DNA of 64,000 bases from Austropuccinia psidii (Eukaryota > Basidiomycota > Pucciniomycetes > Pucciniales > Sphaerophragmiaceae), in contig JALGQZ010000018.1 in NCBI GenBank assembly GCA_023105745.1, positions 10,925,338 through 10,989,337 of the forward strand, read 5' to 3'. The translations under genes and the position numbers were made by a program. The notes below the pieces were generated by a model. That model was given only the letters and a program-made list of their open reading frames with translations, did no database searches and had not been told where the DNA came from. Of this stretch, positions 10,730 to 22,905 are shown in pieces (position 1 is the stretch's first letter; the number at the start of each line of letters is the position of its first letter).

Positions 10730-13700
10730 ATGTCAGACAAAATCACTGACCTCAAGGACAATAGTAACATCCCTATACTCAATGGGACAAACTACAGTGA
10801 ATGCTACAGCCATACTAAAATTTATCTGCGATCTAAAGATCTATTGGACGTCTGTCTAAATAGCATGCCTGCTGAAGCCACACCCACTGCCATCAACAAA
10901 TGGAAAAAGGCAAGCTGCGATGCTGTCAGCTTTATCTCTAGCAAAATAGATCCCTCCGTATTCATTGAAGTCATTGACGATGAAACCATGGAAGATGCCC
11001 ATCTTCTTTGGGAAAAGATCAATGAACAGTATGCCTCAAAAACAGCAATAAACCGTGGGCGTGTAGTCATGAATTGGGTGTCAATAGCATATAAAGGGAA
11101 CTTGGAAGAGTTCATCAAGAAATATCGACAATCACTTGTAGACATTGCCTCAGTAAACATCAAGATTCCCCCTGATGTGCTATCTTACATGATACTCGGG
11201 AAACTCTGTGACCACACTAGCATGTACCACCTAGCTGACAGTCTGGCCATGAGTGCCGAAGCAACTGAGAACCCTTCAAATACTTTGAACCGACTACAAA
11301 ACTATGCCAGACACCTTGAATCTAAGCATAAAGTGACCAAAGACAAACAATCAAGTACAGCGCTGATATTTAGTTCAAATCATCCCAGTCGCTTAGTGTA
11401 CTACTGTGCGAATGGAGTAGATAACCCACTGAAAACCTCCCATAAGTCCAATTGATGCTATGTTGAATTTCCTCACTTGCGACCAAAAAAGAAGAACGAC
11501 AAAGACAATCAGTCAAGTTCTTCCACATCAACCCACCTTTCAACAGCTCATGCTCTTATGACCTGCACCACTAAATTGCTATGTGAAATTGTTATTGACA
11601 GTGCTGCAACTCATCATATGTTCAACGATAAACCCCTCTTTACTAGCCTTGAACTATGCCCTCCCTTTGTTATATCAACAGGCGATCCTGCAAGCAACCT
11701 GTGTTCTGAAGGAAAAGGATCAGTCAGCCTCTCCATCAGTGGGAAATTACTGAGCTTAAGTAACTGTCTTTACATTCCTCGCATCTCTCACAATCTCATT
11801 AGCATGATACAACTGCTAGAAGAATCAATTACCATTGAAAAATTAACAAAAGAAAGATTCAAGATCATAATAAATCGTGAAACCACATTACATGGTCAAA
11901 TTATCAATGGCCTGATGTCGGTCACTCATGATGCACCCAAAACACTAATGTCCATTGGTGATGTTTGGCACCAAAGTCTTGGGCACCCATCAAATCAAGT
12001 AGCCAGAACTCTTGGCTTACCTCCCTCATCTGACACATGCGAAACCTGTATACTGGGTAAATCAGTCCTCTTACCCTTTTCGAGTAGCTTCGAGAAGGTC
12101 AATCAACCTCTCAAATGCGTACACATTGATCTGGTTGGACCAATCACTCCAGAATCAAATAGTGGATTTTGATATTTCCTGACCATAGTTGATCAGTTTA
12201 CTTCTTTTAAATTGGTCAGATTCCTAAAAAAATAAAAACGAAGCTTTCAAAGAATTTGTGGAATGGAAAACCTTTGCCGAAAACTTTCACTCCCTCAAGA
12301 TTAAAAAGCTTGTCAGTGACAAAGGCGGTGAATTTGAGAATAAAAGCTTTTCTACTTTAGCTGCTTCCTGTGGTTTTGTTCATTTATTCGCTCCCACTTC
12401 CACTCCTGAACACAATGGCTTTGCCAAGTGTGCAAATTGCACCATACTAGACAAAGCAAGGTGTTTACTATTGACCTCAAACCTTCCCAGATCCTACTGG
12501 GCCGAAGCAGTAAAAACTGCTTCATTCCTATCAAATGTAGCTCCAACTCCATCTAGAGACAACTTGTCACCTTACTCTATATGGTCATCTAAACCCAGTC
12601 GTATCAAAAGGTTAAAAGCCTTTGGATGCAAGGCCTTCATCTTAGTTCACAAGAATAAGAGAGAATGGAAGTTGTCCCCGAGAAGCAAGGAGGGCATCTT
12701 GCTGGGATTTGTAAATGACAACTCAGCCTACAGAATTCTTCGTCTAAGGGACAAGGTGGTGGTAATCACAAGCCACGCACTATTTGCTGAAGACAAATTT
12801 CCTTCTCTTGATGATAAACCTAATGTCCCTACTTGCTCCAGATAGGTCAAAATCAGCCAAGAAGATGATGAAACATTCTTTGATTGTGAGGAAATTGAAC
12901 CTGAAGACATTGATTCTGTGAACTTCAATGACCAAACCGATGAAACTTCACCACCAGGAGAGCAACCTGAACTGCCTGAGGGTTCATCCTCCGGCTATCC
13001 TGACACACATCAAAGAATCAAGGTCATCGGTCCTCGGCATCCCACATTGATACAGGTGGATGTAGATGTGCAAAATATTTTGCCATACTCACGTAGACCA
13101 AAAACTTTCATCACATCAAGTATAGTCACTCCGGCTTCCTAGTCAAGGGCCATCTCCGGAGATGAATCATCGCTTTGGACAGATGCCATTCACAAGGAAC
13201 TAGATGCCATGAAGAGACTGGAAGTCTGGGACATAATTCCCCTAAGAGATGATCTTAAGCTGGTAGGAACCACATGGGTTTTCAAGCGGGAGTACAATGC
13301 CGAAAATGAAGTCACTGAATATAAGGCAAGGTTGTGTGCACAGGGTTTCTTGCAAACCTTTGGGCAAGATTACTCAAAGACCTTTGGGCCAACAGGACGT
13401 CTTCACTCCCTGCGTGCTCTTATTGCGCACTCCGTAAAGGAAAAGTTAGACTTTCAACAGTTGGACATTCGGAGCGCCTTCTTGAATGCTTTTCTGGTTG
13501 AGGATTGATATCTCTCCATCCCTCAGGGTCTCCCTGTTTGTAAAAGACAATATTGCCTCAAGCTAAAAAAAGCCATCTATGGACTCAAGCAAGCCCCTCT
13601 CGCATGGTACAAACGATTGACGACCTGGCTCGCATGTTCAGGCTTCACTGCCTCCGTCTCAGATCCCTGTGTGTTTTTCCGAAAGACCGCCCCTCCAATT

Positions 13701-14776
13701 TGGCTCTTCTTTCACATGGACGACATCGCGGTTTTCAGAAGTGAGCTATCTTCATTCAAAGAAGACATCAAGGCCAAATTCGATTTCAAGGATCTATCGA
13801 AAGCTGACCTAATGCTGGGCATTAAACTAAATCATATCAATGATGGGCTCATTATGTCGAGTCGGTACTAGCGTTGTACGGTATGAGTGACTGCAGGCCG
13901 GTGGCGACTCCAATGGTTCTGAATTCACACCTGAAGGAGGCTTCTTTGGAAGAGTGCAGTGCCTTCAAAGCTCTGAATGCCAACTACAGAAGTGCAGTTG
14001 GCAGCCTAAGCTATTTGAGCGTAGCCACTAGGCCTGACATCTCATTCGCCATCAGCTCTCTATCCCAATTTCTTGAAAAGCCAGGCATAGAGCACTGGAA
14101 TGGGTTTCTCCAGGTGCTACGCTACCTAAGAGGCACGGCTGATCTTGGACTGTGCTATGCCTTGAGCGGAGATAGCGGTCTCTGCGCATACTCAGACGCA
14201 GACTGGGGTAATTGCAGGCAGACAAGGCGATCTGTCAATGGCTTCGTTGTGTCTTTTCACAATTGCTTGATCATCTGGAAGACCCGCAAGCAGCCAACGG
14301 TCTCCTCGTCAACAGCTGAGGCCAAGTACAAAGCTCTGACCGACTTGAGTACTGAGCTGTTGTGGTTGAGACAGTTTGTCGAGGAGTTGTCTCTGTGCCA
14401 GCTCAATGGGCCGAAAACTGTCTTCGATGACAACCAGGGTTGCATCAGTACGGTGAGCAGCGACAGCAACTCAAATACATGGCGCATGAAGCACGTAGAA
14501 ATCCAACTGCACTTCATCAGAGAAGTTATCCAGAATGGCTTGATCAAAGTCATCTATGTCCCCACAAATAAGATGCTGGCTGACTTTATGACTAAGTCAG
14601 TGTGCAGGCCTACACTAGTAAAATGTCTGGAAGCTCTTAATGTCCTTAGTCTAAGAGCAAGGGGGATGTTGAAATTCATGCATAATGCTGATGCGCATGT
14701 GATGATCAATTCACATGAAAGCATTTGTGCTCTTGAACTAAGAAAGTCCGTTAGCTATGACATCATATCTAACTGA
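10730..14776 (+). pseudogene. Copia gag-pol polyprotein remnant
   Basis: Gag (10730-11455) is a UBN2/copia-type capsid beginning MSDKITDLKDNSNIPILNG. It ends in an in-frame TGA (11453-11455) inside the would-be zinc knuckle. Protease has D-S-A-A-T-H (from about 11597). The pre-integrase HHCC block is near 11966-12050 (WHQSLGHP ... CETCILGK). Integrase has HIDLVGP and SDKGGEF, but the Glu motif reads A-K-C-A-N-C (12423-12440) where A-E-R-A-N-R is expected. RT shows WVFKREYNAENEV, LDIRSAFLNA and F-H-M-D-D near 13713. RNase H shows SDADWGNC, STAEAKYKAL and ADFMTKS. Further breaks: TGA 12170-12172, a frame change at about 12225-12257, TAG 12843-12845, TAG 13140-13142, TGA 13506-13508 and a frame change near 13870. 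The last stop (14774-14776) lies in the 3' LTR, so the native end was near 14660. It cannot make functional enzymes. Confidence 0.93.
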
Positions 14777-15219
14777 CCAAATTGACTCACAGCGTATCTA
14801 TCAGACATATAAAAAGACCATCATGTACCATTATCTCTGTTCCCTTTTTCTTCAGAAAACTCCTTTGTTAAGCTACCACAGCCAATTCTTTCATACTACT
14901 ACCATAGTCAACCATCTTATTATTGTTGTTGTTATCTTTGCTCTCCCCGGTTAACGTCACCGCAAGACTGTTTTATCATCTGAAGAGGTGTAGCCAGGTA
15001 ACACTTTTCTCACTCAGCACAATTATATTAATTACTTATTAATTACTTATTTAGTAGTTTCAAAATCAGACTCTATTGCTTATCCATTCACTTATATAGA
15101 TTATAGATTAAAGTGGTGTCCACCTTTAGGTAGATCTTAGTTTATCTTTGTCATAATATCATACATCTAGACATGTTGTAGTTGATGAAATAAAACCACC
15201 TTTAGTTTGGTTTCTTACA
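14667..15219 (+). repeat. Copia 3' LTR and adjacent polypurine tract
   Basis: 553 bp, followed by CATTA. The purine tract AAGAGCAAGGGGGA (14653-14666) abuts the TGTTG start, as typical for copia elements. Confidence 0.93.
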
Positions 15220-15224
15220 CATTA

Positions 15225-16164
15225 CTCTCAGTCAGCTATGAACTCACCTTGTCCAATAGCTTTTCACTTTAAAAGCTATCCTGCTGCCACCTCCTCCTAT
15301 TATACCAGGGAAAGACAGTACAGTAAATGTCGCATTGGTTAACCAGGAGGCTGAATCAAACTCTAATGGTGCTGATGTACTAACTCTCTATCATGCCTTG
15401 ATGGAAATTTAAAAAAATAACAATATGTTCAAGTCAAAGTCAGTCACTTTTCTTTTCTATAGGAATTTAGTTTAGATTATTTACATCAACTGACAACCAA
15501 TTCAATCCCCTGTAGTGTGCCTTTGGTTATGCCTGCCAAGCCTACTGATGAATGGATCCTCCTTTATGTACTCAACTTGCGCTATGCAGCGGCAACCAAA
15601 ACAAGCTAATGGGTTCAATATTCGATAATAGCTGACAAAGTGCCAACCATTTCTCACTCCTTTGCTAATTGTGGGACCCACTTCATTTATTTAACTCTTG
15701 TTATCCTGTTTGTTTGTACAACCCAGCGCAGTTTACACCAGCAGGCAACAATTGCAATAGTACTTACATCAGTGGGCTTATGGATTCTGGTCTATCAGCG
15801 GTTAATTTAATCCAAAGCTGAAATGGCCCCATGAGTACTCAAATCTCTACAATCTCACCTACATCACCAAAAAAACCAACCAGGCCATGGTAGCACGACT
15901 GACTTTTTTTTGTTAATTTTTGTTTTGTTCATATGTTTTGACCTTTTTCTCATTACCATGATGGTCATCACTTAACTCTTTCTTTTGTGAAGATCATTAA
16001 TGCTGATCATCTTTTTTCCTTCTTTTTTTTAATTTATTTTTAAATCATCATTCTGACTGACTTATGTGTTTTTTTTATTAAACTCATATTCAATTAATTT
16101 GATTCAATAATTGTGCTGATCATTTTCTTAATTGTTTTGTACTGGTTTTTTTATCATTTCTTAA
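15225..16164. other. Unclassified A/T-rich spacer
   Basis: I see no sustained coding frame, LTR pair, inverted termini or RNA gene here. It has pyrimidine-rich stretches (about 15900-16080). With the next two entries it forms the only part of the window not clearly inside an LTR element. Confidence 0.4.
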
Positions 16165-17011
16165 TATTATAAGGATATTTTTGGCAATTTCATTCCCTTT
16201 CCCCCCCTTCCATCATCATTCAAATTCAAAAAAAGTGCTCCCCCTCTCTCTCACTCTTCAAATTATTCTGATGATGTTATAGTTAGGACTAAACCAGAGT
16301 CAGTACATCATCAGAATGATTTGAATGATGATGAAACTATTGTTCCTCCTATTTATTTCATGGTTAGGGCTAAACCAAAGATAGAACATCATGAAGATAA
16401 CAATAACCAAATCAATCATAAAAGAAAAATAACCCAATGCCAAAGACAACATATCCATGTTTTCCAATGTCATTGTCACTCAAGATGGATTTTTTCATAA
16501 ACCCCACCAAGATTTTAATGATCTCAATGCCTGGACTTATGGTATTTTTTCTTTTGTATCCAAAAAATATTTTCATCCCCTTCCAACTGTCTTCACTCCC
16601 TCTGGACATGGCTTGCACTTCCCTGAATTGGAAATGGAGGTTGATTTTTCCAAAAAACCAGGCATCATGGAAATTCTTTGGAAGAAATCAACAATGGTTC
16701 ATCATACAACGAAACCACATCCAGAAATTATCAATCATGACAAAATAACTCATTTTGGATGTTCTTTTCAAATAAACCATAAATTATTTATTGTAGGTGA
16801 CAAATTCTTGAAAATGACACCCACTGCAATTAATTCAAGAGTCAATGGGTACTGTGAAATAAATATGCAGGACCAAAAAAATCAAAAGATATTAATTGTA
16901 AATAGCTTTATCTTAGGAATAAAATCTCCACTCCATTGTATTCAATTAAATTACGTACATAAATCAATGGTCCTGATGAAATTTACAATTGACTATTTTT
17001 CCATGCCATAG
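16165..17011 (+). pseudogene. TET/JBP-like 2OG-Fe(II) oxygenase domain, degraded
   Basis: The frame at 16457-17011 (184 codons) reads like the rust-expanded Tet-like dioxygenase domain. It has a DGFFHKPHQD block with an H-x-D iron motif, a YGIFSFVSKK strand, PSGHGLHFPE, VDFSKKPGI, then a distal His (MVHHTT) and HFGCSFQI. Family enzymes oxidise 5-methylcytosine or related bases using 2-oxoglutarate and Fe(II). In the FG.S.QI block relatives carry Arg, but His is here; CGT to CAT would explain it. An open frame in another phase (about 16165-16497) lies directly upstream and holds a duplicated V-R-x-K-P motif. It may be the N-terminus separated by a frameshift or unrecognised intron. In fungi such genes are associated with KDZ transposons; none is seen here. 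Family assignment is by motif recall and moderately sure. Confidence 0.5.
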
Positions 17012-17027
17012 TGATTGGTTTAAGTTT

Positions 17028-18010
17028 TTAACACATATTTACCACATCTTCCCCAATGTTGTTGTTGGCCAGATTTTCTGCATGTGGTGGATCATCATCT
17101 TCATATAAATCAAACCATTCATCACCAATTTGTGCTAACATATTATGTAAAATCATGCAAGACACAACCCAACTAACAAAATAATCAATTTCATGATTAT
17201 CCCTCATTTTATTTTGCATTTCCCTTAGAGAAAACCACCGCCCCTTAAAAATTCCAATTGCATGCTTGATTCTGACCCTTCATTTTGCTAGACAGAAATT
17301 GAAAGAATGGTTGTCTTCATTCTGTGCTACAACTCCCTTATATGCTGGAACAACCAAAGGAGAGCTTGCATATGCCAAATCTGCAAGTAAGTACTGATCC
17401 TTTTCAAAAAAATCTTGAGATGTTTGTGCTATTTTCATATGTTGATAGAAATTCAAATCATGAAGTGACCCACCACAACCAACATGTAGAGCAGTGAACT
17501 GTTTGTGGATATTGCAAACCAGTTGTATTGAGATAGAATACCTTATATGTAAACCATCAGTATGACTGAAATAAAGAATAACGATTCAACAGTTTACCTT
17601 TATTTGCAATAAAAATAGGATTCACCATCATTGGGAGGACATTGTGATAATAGTATGAAACTCCCATCAATAAACCCAATGCACACAGGGAAGCCTTCTG
17701 CTTGCATTGCTTGAGATATCTCTCTTTGTTGTTCTATTTTTGGCCACAAAATCACTTTGCGCTTCAACTTAATTAATATCTGGATGACTCTTTGAGTCTA
17801 CAACACAATAGCCCCATGGCTAATACCAAACAACGTTCCAATCTTTCCCAAAGCGGCCCCATTGCAATTTGATCCTAGCCTTGATAATGCCACAGCCAAT
17901 TGGATGGCAGGATTGCATTGTTTGTTTTGTGATTAGTTTTGAAAGTTTTTATCAGCTTGAACTTGTGCAACCTATTTTTCAAATGATTCATGTGTGGTCC
18001 TACATAGCTG
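17028..18010 (-). pseudogene. PIF/Harbinger transposase pseudogene (DDE_Tnp_4 type)
   Basis: Read on the minus strand in order: THESFEK (about 17985), QLAVALSRLGSN with GKIGTLFGISHG (about 17885-17805), GFPVCIGFIDGSF with the first Asp (about 17690-17650), a 56-nt intron, QLVCNIHKQFTALHVG with GSLHDLNFY (second Asp), QYLLADLAYASSPLVVPAYKG, and RVRIKHAIGIFKGRWFSLRE. The frame ends near SWVVSCMILHNMLAQIGDEW with a stop at 17028. Stops interrupt it at several Gln, Leu or Arg positions (TAA, TAG, TGA). The third catalytic residue, normally Glu in R-I-E-x-A-F/I-G, is Lys. No terminal inverted repeats or Myb-like partner gene were recognised. It is dead as an enzyme. Confidence 0.82.
17542..17597 (-). 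other. 56-nt intron in the Harbinger pseudogene
   Basis: The minus-strand sequence starts GTAAAC, carries a branch-like CATACTGATGG and ends ACATATAAG. Removing it joins ...YFYCK*R to YSISIQLVC, the usual RK-K/R-R-YSI block of Harbinger transposases. The K position is a stop (TAA) and the preceding Arg has become Cys. Confidence 0.6.
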
Positions 18011-18564
18011 TTGAAACTTTTAAGATGATAATGTTTGTAAATCATTCATTGTATACATGTAATGTGATGGATATCTTCTACAAGGATTGATGTATCTTTG
18101 TGAGTTTATCATATCTAATAAGATTATATCTTCCTGGCTATCAGAATAACTATATGAGCTGAGTGAATTGATGAGCTGCAGTGAGTTTAACGTCTGAAGT
18201 AAAGGTAGCCTTTTGATGCTTTGGGCATGGTAAATGAAGAAAAGGCCTGTATTGAATGTAATTTAGAATCAAATACTTTATTGAATGATGGGTGTATTCA
18301 GATTTTATGCAAGAGAAGTAAAGTTATAGGAAATTTAACATGCCCTTACTGAGTTGTGTATTTTAAGCCTGTGCCTTTATGGGAAGCTAAAGGGGGGATT
18401 TTAGTATTTAAACATGGGATTTGGTACCAAAAAACCTGGGATTTTGTACCACACCTCTTGAGGTGTGAGATTTATGAAATCCCACAAAATTAATGTGGGA
18501 TTTTGGAAAAAAAAACTTGGGATTTTGAGTGTGGGATTTGATAGCTTTGACACCCCCTAATATG
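18011..18564. repeat. Spacer with clustered TGGGATTTT words
   Basis: No gene. Between about 18408 and 18550 the word TGGGATTT(T) occurs five times at irregular spacing, with a 9-bp inverted repeat AATCCCACA/TGTGGGATT around 18477-18501 that could form a hairpin. It ends where element C LTR homology begins, so it may be a small insertion or rearranged DNA. Identity unknown. Confidence 0.4.
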
Positions 18565-20285
18565 AGTTTAATACAACAGTTATTGTATTAAATAATTATC
18601 AAAAGTTAAAAACACACCAAAAATCAAAATTTTAAATGATAAAACAACTTTTTATGATAAAGAAATATGATTAAAGAGTTTTTGAGAGGAATTTGTGGAT
18701 TTTAAAAGATATTTTAAAGACAATAATTTTATAAAATAAAAAATATTGTAGGTGATTACAGCAATAATCTAACTTCTATGATTTCAATTCTTTAATTTAA
18801 GATTCATAAAGAATAAAATACTTAAGGAATATTTTAAAAATAATGTTTTATATATATTAAAGCTTTTCCTGTTCAAATGTCTAATATGATTGGATTGATA
18901 ATTGATGATGGAAAAAAACATTTATGAGAAGACTCTTTTTATGTCTACAGAGCAGCTCTCATGATTCATAATGGATATAGAGCACATGCTCAGGTCAAAA
19001 CTGAAAAACCATGCTTAAAAATAAGGTTCTTAACTTAAGGTAACTTATTTTGAATTCCAATTTAAGGTTACCAGTGTTATTCTTAACTCCAAGTAGCTTT
19101 AATCCTCATTTAAGCTAATTACTTTGAGTTTTGATATAAAATATGTTTATTTATATTAACGTTCATCACATGAACATCTTAAAAATAGAGTTTCAAGCAG
19201 AAATCTCTGAGAATTAATTTTTGATTAATTTTTAAAGAAATCTTAATTTTTCTTTAACTATAATCAAAAGAGCAAATTTCCAGGCTAATTACCCAGGAAG
19301 TCTGATCATAAAAGACACTTAAAATCTGATTTATATAAAAGTAACATTAAATTGTAAGCTGTGTGAAGTTTTCAAGCAAATCCATTAAGAGTTGGATTTT
19401 TAACGAATTTTTGAAGTTATTGCTATTTTTACACGTAAAATAGCGATACACACTAAAGCTTAACTTTTGATAAGGTTTTAATGCTTGTAACATTAAGGTT
19501 TTGAGCTTATTTAAGCTTTCTAAGATTTTTTAAGCTTTGACAGGTCTCAAAACTTCGATTTCAAGTCTGCATATTAGGATTTACTGTTTAGCAGTTTGAA
19601 ATTCCTGTCCAAATTGGGATAAAACCAGTTTAAACTTTAAGGTTAGATCAAAGTCTAATCTTCAATTTTAAATAAGGTTGAAAATCCTCCAATACAGGTG
19701 GACAACCTTAATTGAATCCTTGCAGATCCAAAAAATTGGGTACCCCAGCTCTGTTTGGTCTTTTTCCTTTGTCCCACCTTTTTGCGGGGATTTTGCCCTT
19801 TGATTTATTTAAAGCCATAGTATGGCCTTAAACAATTTTAAAATTAGCTCACACATCATTTATCTCCTGTATGGCAAGTCCTTAGCCAATTCAGTAAATA
19901 TACACAACACCTCAATTTTAACTAAAATTTTGGTAAGTTTGCATAAACCTCATGCAACTTTATATTTAAGCTTACGTAAGCTTAAATTTAACAATTTTTT
20001 TTTATAAAAGTTACATTAGTATTGTGAGATTCTTAAGTCTTCCAATAACAAAATAAATATGCCTTTTTGGGTATAACACCCTATGGGTGTACCCTAGGTT
20101 ATTTTTGGTGTAGAATCCAAGAATGACATAATATTTATAACTTTGTTTATCCCAAAAAAGCTATACTTATTTTTTTTTATTTTTTATTTTAAATTAAATT
20201 GCAAAATCTGTTGAAGACTAAATCAGCTGTATATAAAATCATTTGTGGCCTTATGGGTATGTTATACATACCTCACAGGCTCACA
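18565..20285 (-). repeat. Element C 3' LTR, distal end missing
   Basis: Matches the 5' LTR copy at about 63190-64000 over its first 800 bp (AGTTAAAAACAC, GAGTTTTTGAGAGGAATTT, TTCATCACATGAAC blocks), with more distant similarity to the solo LTR at 34760-36707. It ends GGCTCACA at 20285 beside the minus-strand purine tract (20286-20300). About the first 450-580 bp of the 5' copy (from TGTAAGGTTTG) have no counterpart to the left of 18565, so this end is deleted or replaced. Confidence 0.75.
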
Positions 20286-20420
20286 TTCCCCACAACCAAA
20301 AGAAAATTGTATAACAATTTTATTTTATTAGTATACCCCCAAGTTAATTGGGGGGTATCATCCACTGTCCAAACTCTCTACTTATACTTTCAAGTATGTA
20401 AAGCACACAATTCAGATGTT

Positions 20421-22640
20421 CTATTGAGGAATTAGTCTTCTCTCATGTCTGAATCTTCTGAGAAATGGTTGGGCATCAGGTATCTTTTCTGCTACAATCC
20501 ATTCATCTTCATGTTGTGGATTTCTGTACCTGACCAAGTATTGTCTTTCATCTTTTACCCTAATTCTTTTTTCTTTTAAGACTTTTAGTACTTTTTTCTC
20601 TTCACTCTGATCAAGTGGAGATACTTCTAAGGGTGTTTCATTTCTCAAAGGAAATAATTCCTTATTGCTTGAAGTGTAATGCTTTACCAGACTAACAGGA
20701 AAAGCTGGATGTTTGTTTTCCAATTCCCCTGAATGTTCTACTTGTACTGCATTTATCCTATGGAGGGCTTTAATAATAAATGTTCCTTCAAAGGAATCTT
20801 TCAATTTCTTTGTGCCTTTAATATTAATAAGGTTTGAGGTTGAAACTAGTATTCAGTCCCCTACTTTGAATTCTGGGGTTTTACAACTTTGATCCCATTT
20901 CTGTTTATCATATTCAAAGGCATCATTCATGCTTTGATTTGCATGATTCCTTACTTTATCAAGCCATAACTTAAATCTTGAAGCAGTTTCATGAATATCA
21001 ACTTCACTTTTCTTCAAAGTATCAACTGGAAGTTTAGGGTTCCATTCTTTTTCCAACATTGCAGGAGTCTTACCTGTTGAAGCATGGATAGAAGTCTTTT
21101 AGTCTAATTGCAATGCTGGTATAAGAGTACACCAATCATGGGTAAAGCTATCAGAATCTTTAGGCTCTAGGCCATAAGCACAAAATCTTCTGATAATGTC
21201 CTCAATGGTTTGAATCATTCTTTCTGGTAACCCTTCTGTTTGTGGATGGTATGCTATGGGGAATCATAGTTTTTTACCCAAAAGCTTATGTCAATTGATC
21301 CATAAGGCTGATGTAAACTTTGGGTATCTATCACTAATAATATTTTTAAAAAGACCGGTATGAAATATAACTCTGTTCCAAATCAAAAGATCTGTATCAA
21401 TAGCTGTGTCATCTTTATGACATGGTTAAGACATTGGTGTTTTGCTATATCTATCCACAATGACAATACAAGCATTGTAACTTTTATCACCTCCAGGTGG
21501 TAAGGAGGTTACCCAATCCATATGAGCCACTTCCCATGGAGTACTTGCTTCTTGGATATGAATCATCAAACCAAATGTTCTACCAGTAGATTTATTGGCT
21601 TTCTGACATCTATCACAACTATGACAGTACTCAATGACATCCTTTCTCCAAGATGGCCACCAGGCACATGTCTTAATTCTTTCCATTTGTCTGTCTTCAA
21701 ACAGACCTCCAGAATAAATTTTATCATGGCATTCTAGCAATATTGTGTTAATTAACAATCTATTACACAGGACCATGACACATGTGTGTTTAGATCTATG
21801 ATATAAGATACCATCAAATAAATGGAATCTTCCATTGTCATAAGATGTTTTCCAAATATCATCCAGAGAATTAGCCAAAGCTGCATCTTGTAAATATTTG
21901 TCAAGTAGAGGAGTAAGAATATGACAATTCTTATCCAGGTTATAGCTATCTCTAAGTTTTTCAAAAAATTCTGTGCCAACATCTGTGATGTTAATTCCTT
22001 CAATTGCAATTTGAGGCTCTGCACCTGCAGGAACATAGACAGGATTGTCAGGTGTATTGGGTAATGCCCATCTACTTAAGCCATCAGAATTCTTCTGAAT
22101 ATTTCCAGCTTTATGTACTATGGTCATATTGGCTCTATACTCCTGTATAGCAATCTGCCATCTTAACATATGTCTGTTTGGAGTTTTCATATTATGGAGT
22201 GATTTTAGTGCATTACAATCAGTAATTACTTCAAACACACTACCATCCAGATAATAATGCAGTTTCTCAGGAGCCCAAAAAGGCAAAGGCACTCCATTTG
22301 GTTGGCTCCATATCTGCCCTCAGTAGGTTTGATTGGTCTTGAAATAAAACAAATTGGACCTTCATAAGGTTTGTCATTGACAATTTGAGCTTGATGAAGC
22401 ACTGCACCTAGGCCCTCACCACATGCATCAATATACAGCTTGAAAGGAAATTTACAGTCTGGCATCAGTAGTAATGGTGCATTGGTCAAGGCATATCTGA
22501 TTTTTTCATATGCTTGAATCCTCTCCTGTGTCACTTCAAAGACAGCTTGTTGATGACAAATTCTGTACAATGATCTGGAATGGATTGCAAAATCCTTAAG
22601 GTGTTGCCTGTAATAACTGGAAAGCACTAAGAAAGACATG
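20421..22640 (-). pseudogene. Element C pol, 3' half: RT end-RNase H-integrase
   Basis: From right to left: SSYYRQHLKDFA (RT thumb), DACGEGLGAVLHQ, RNase H ([10 protein letters not shown] near 22220, NSDGLSRW), integrase finger and core, and a C-terminal chromodomain-like part (QYLVRYRNPQHEDEW) ending RRLIPQ at 20421. Damage: a frame change near 22280; the finger reads H-D-K-I-Y-S-G-G where G-H is expected; stops and indels break the core between 21425 and 21060. First Asp (HMDWVTS), S-D-R-Y-P-K-F and the Glu block are recognisable. Expression would give only fragments. Confidence 0.88.
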
Positions 22641-22645
22641 CATTT

Positions 22646-22905
22646 GTAATTTTAGATGTCTATAAAACCTTAGCACAACCCTGCATTAACTGGAAATTTT
22701 GGCTAATTTGCTTTTATGAAAAAAACCTCATCTTTGCTCAGTCAAATATCATTCAGCTCAGTTTCACATCATTGTAATAAGCTTGGCTCAGTTGGCTCAG
22801 TTTTTTCAAAATCAAAGTCAAGGTTACATAACAATACTCTAACATTTCTTTCAAAACTTTTGCTCAGTTTTCTCATCAACTGAGTATTTTGCTGCCCAAA
22901 GCTGT
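22646..22905 (+). repeat. Left terminal inverted repeat
   Basis: About 260 bp, estimated 70-75% identical by eye to the reverse complement of 26695-26942, with the outer 20 bases best conserved. Repeated GCTCAG words may be transposase-binding sites; this is inference. Confidence 0.75.

Larger units (their letters stand above)
10117..15219 (+). mobile_element. Complete Ty1/copia element, inactivated
   Basis: Both LTRs are 553 bp (10117-10669 and 14667-15219), begin TGTTGAAATTC and end TTTCTTACA. The target duplication CATTA is perfect (10112-10116 and 15220-15224). Gag, protease, integrase, RT and RNase H lie in that order, as in Pseudoviridae. The LTR pair shows about 25-30 mismatches by eye (about 5%), so it is much older than E. 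The left target is 35 bp beyond the B1 LTR. No TGG-type primer site is evident after the 5' LTR. Confidence 0.95.
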
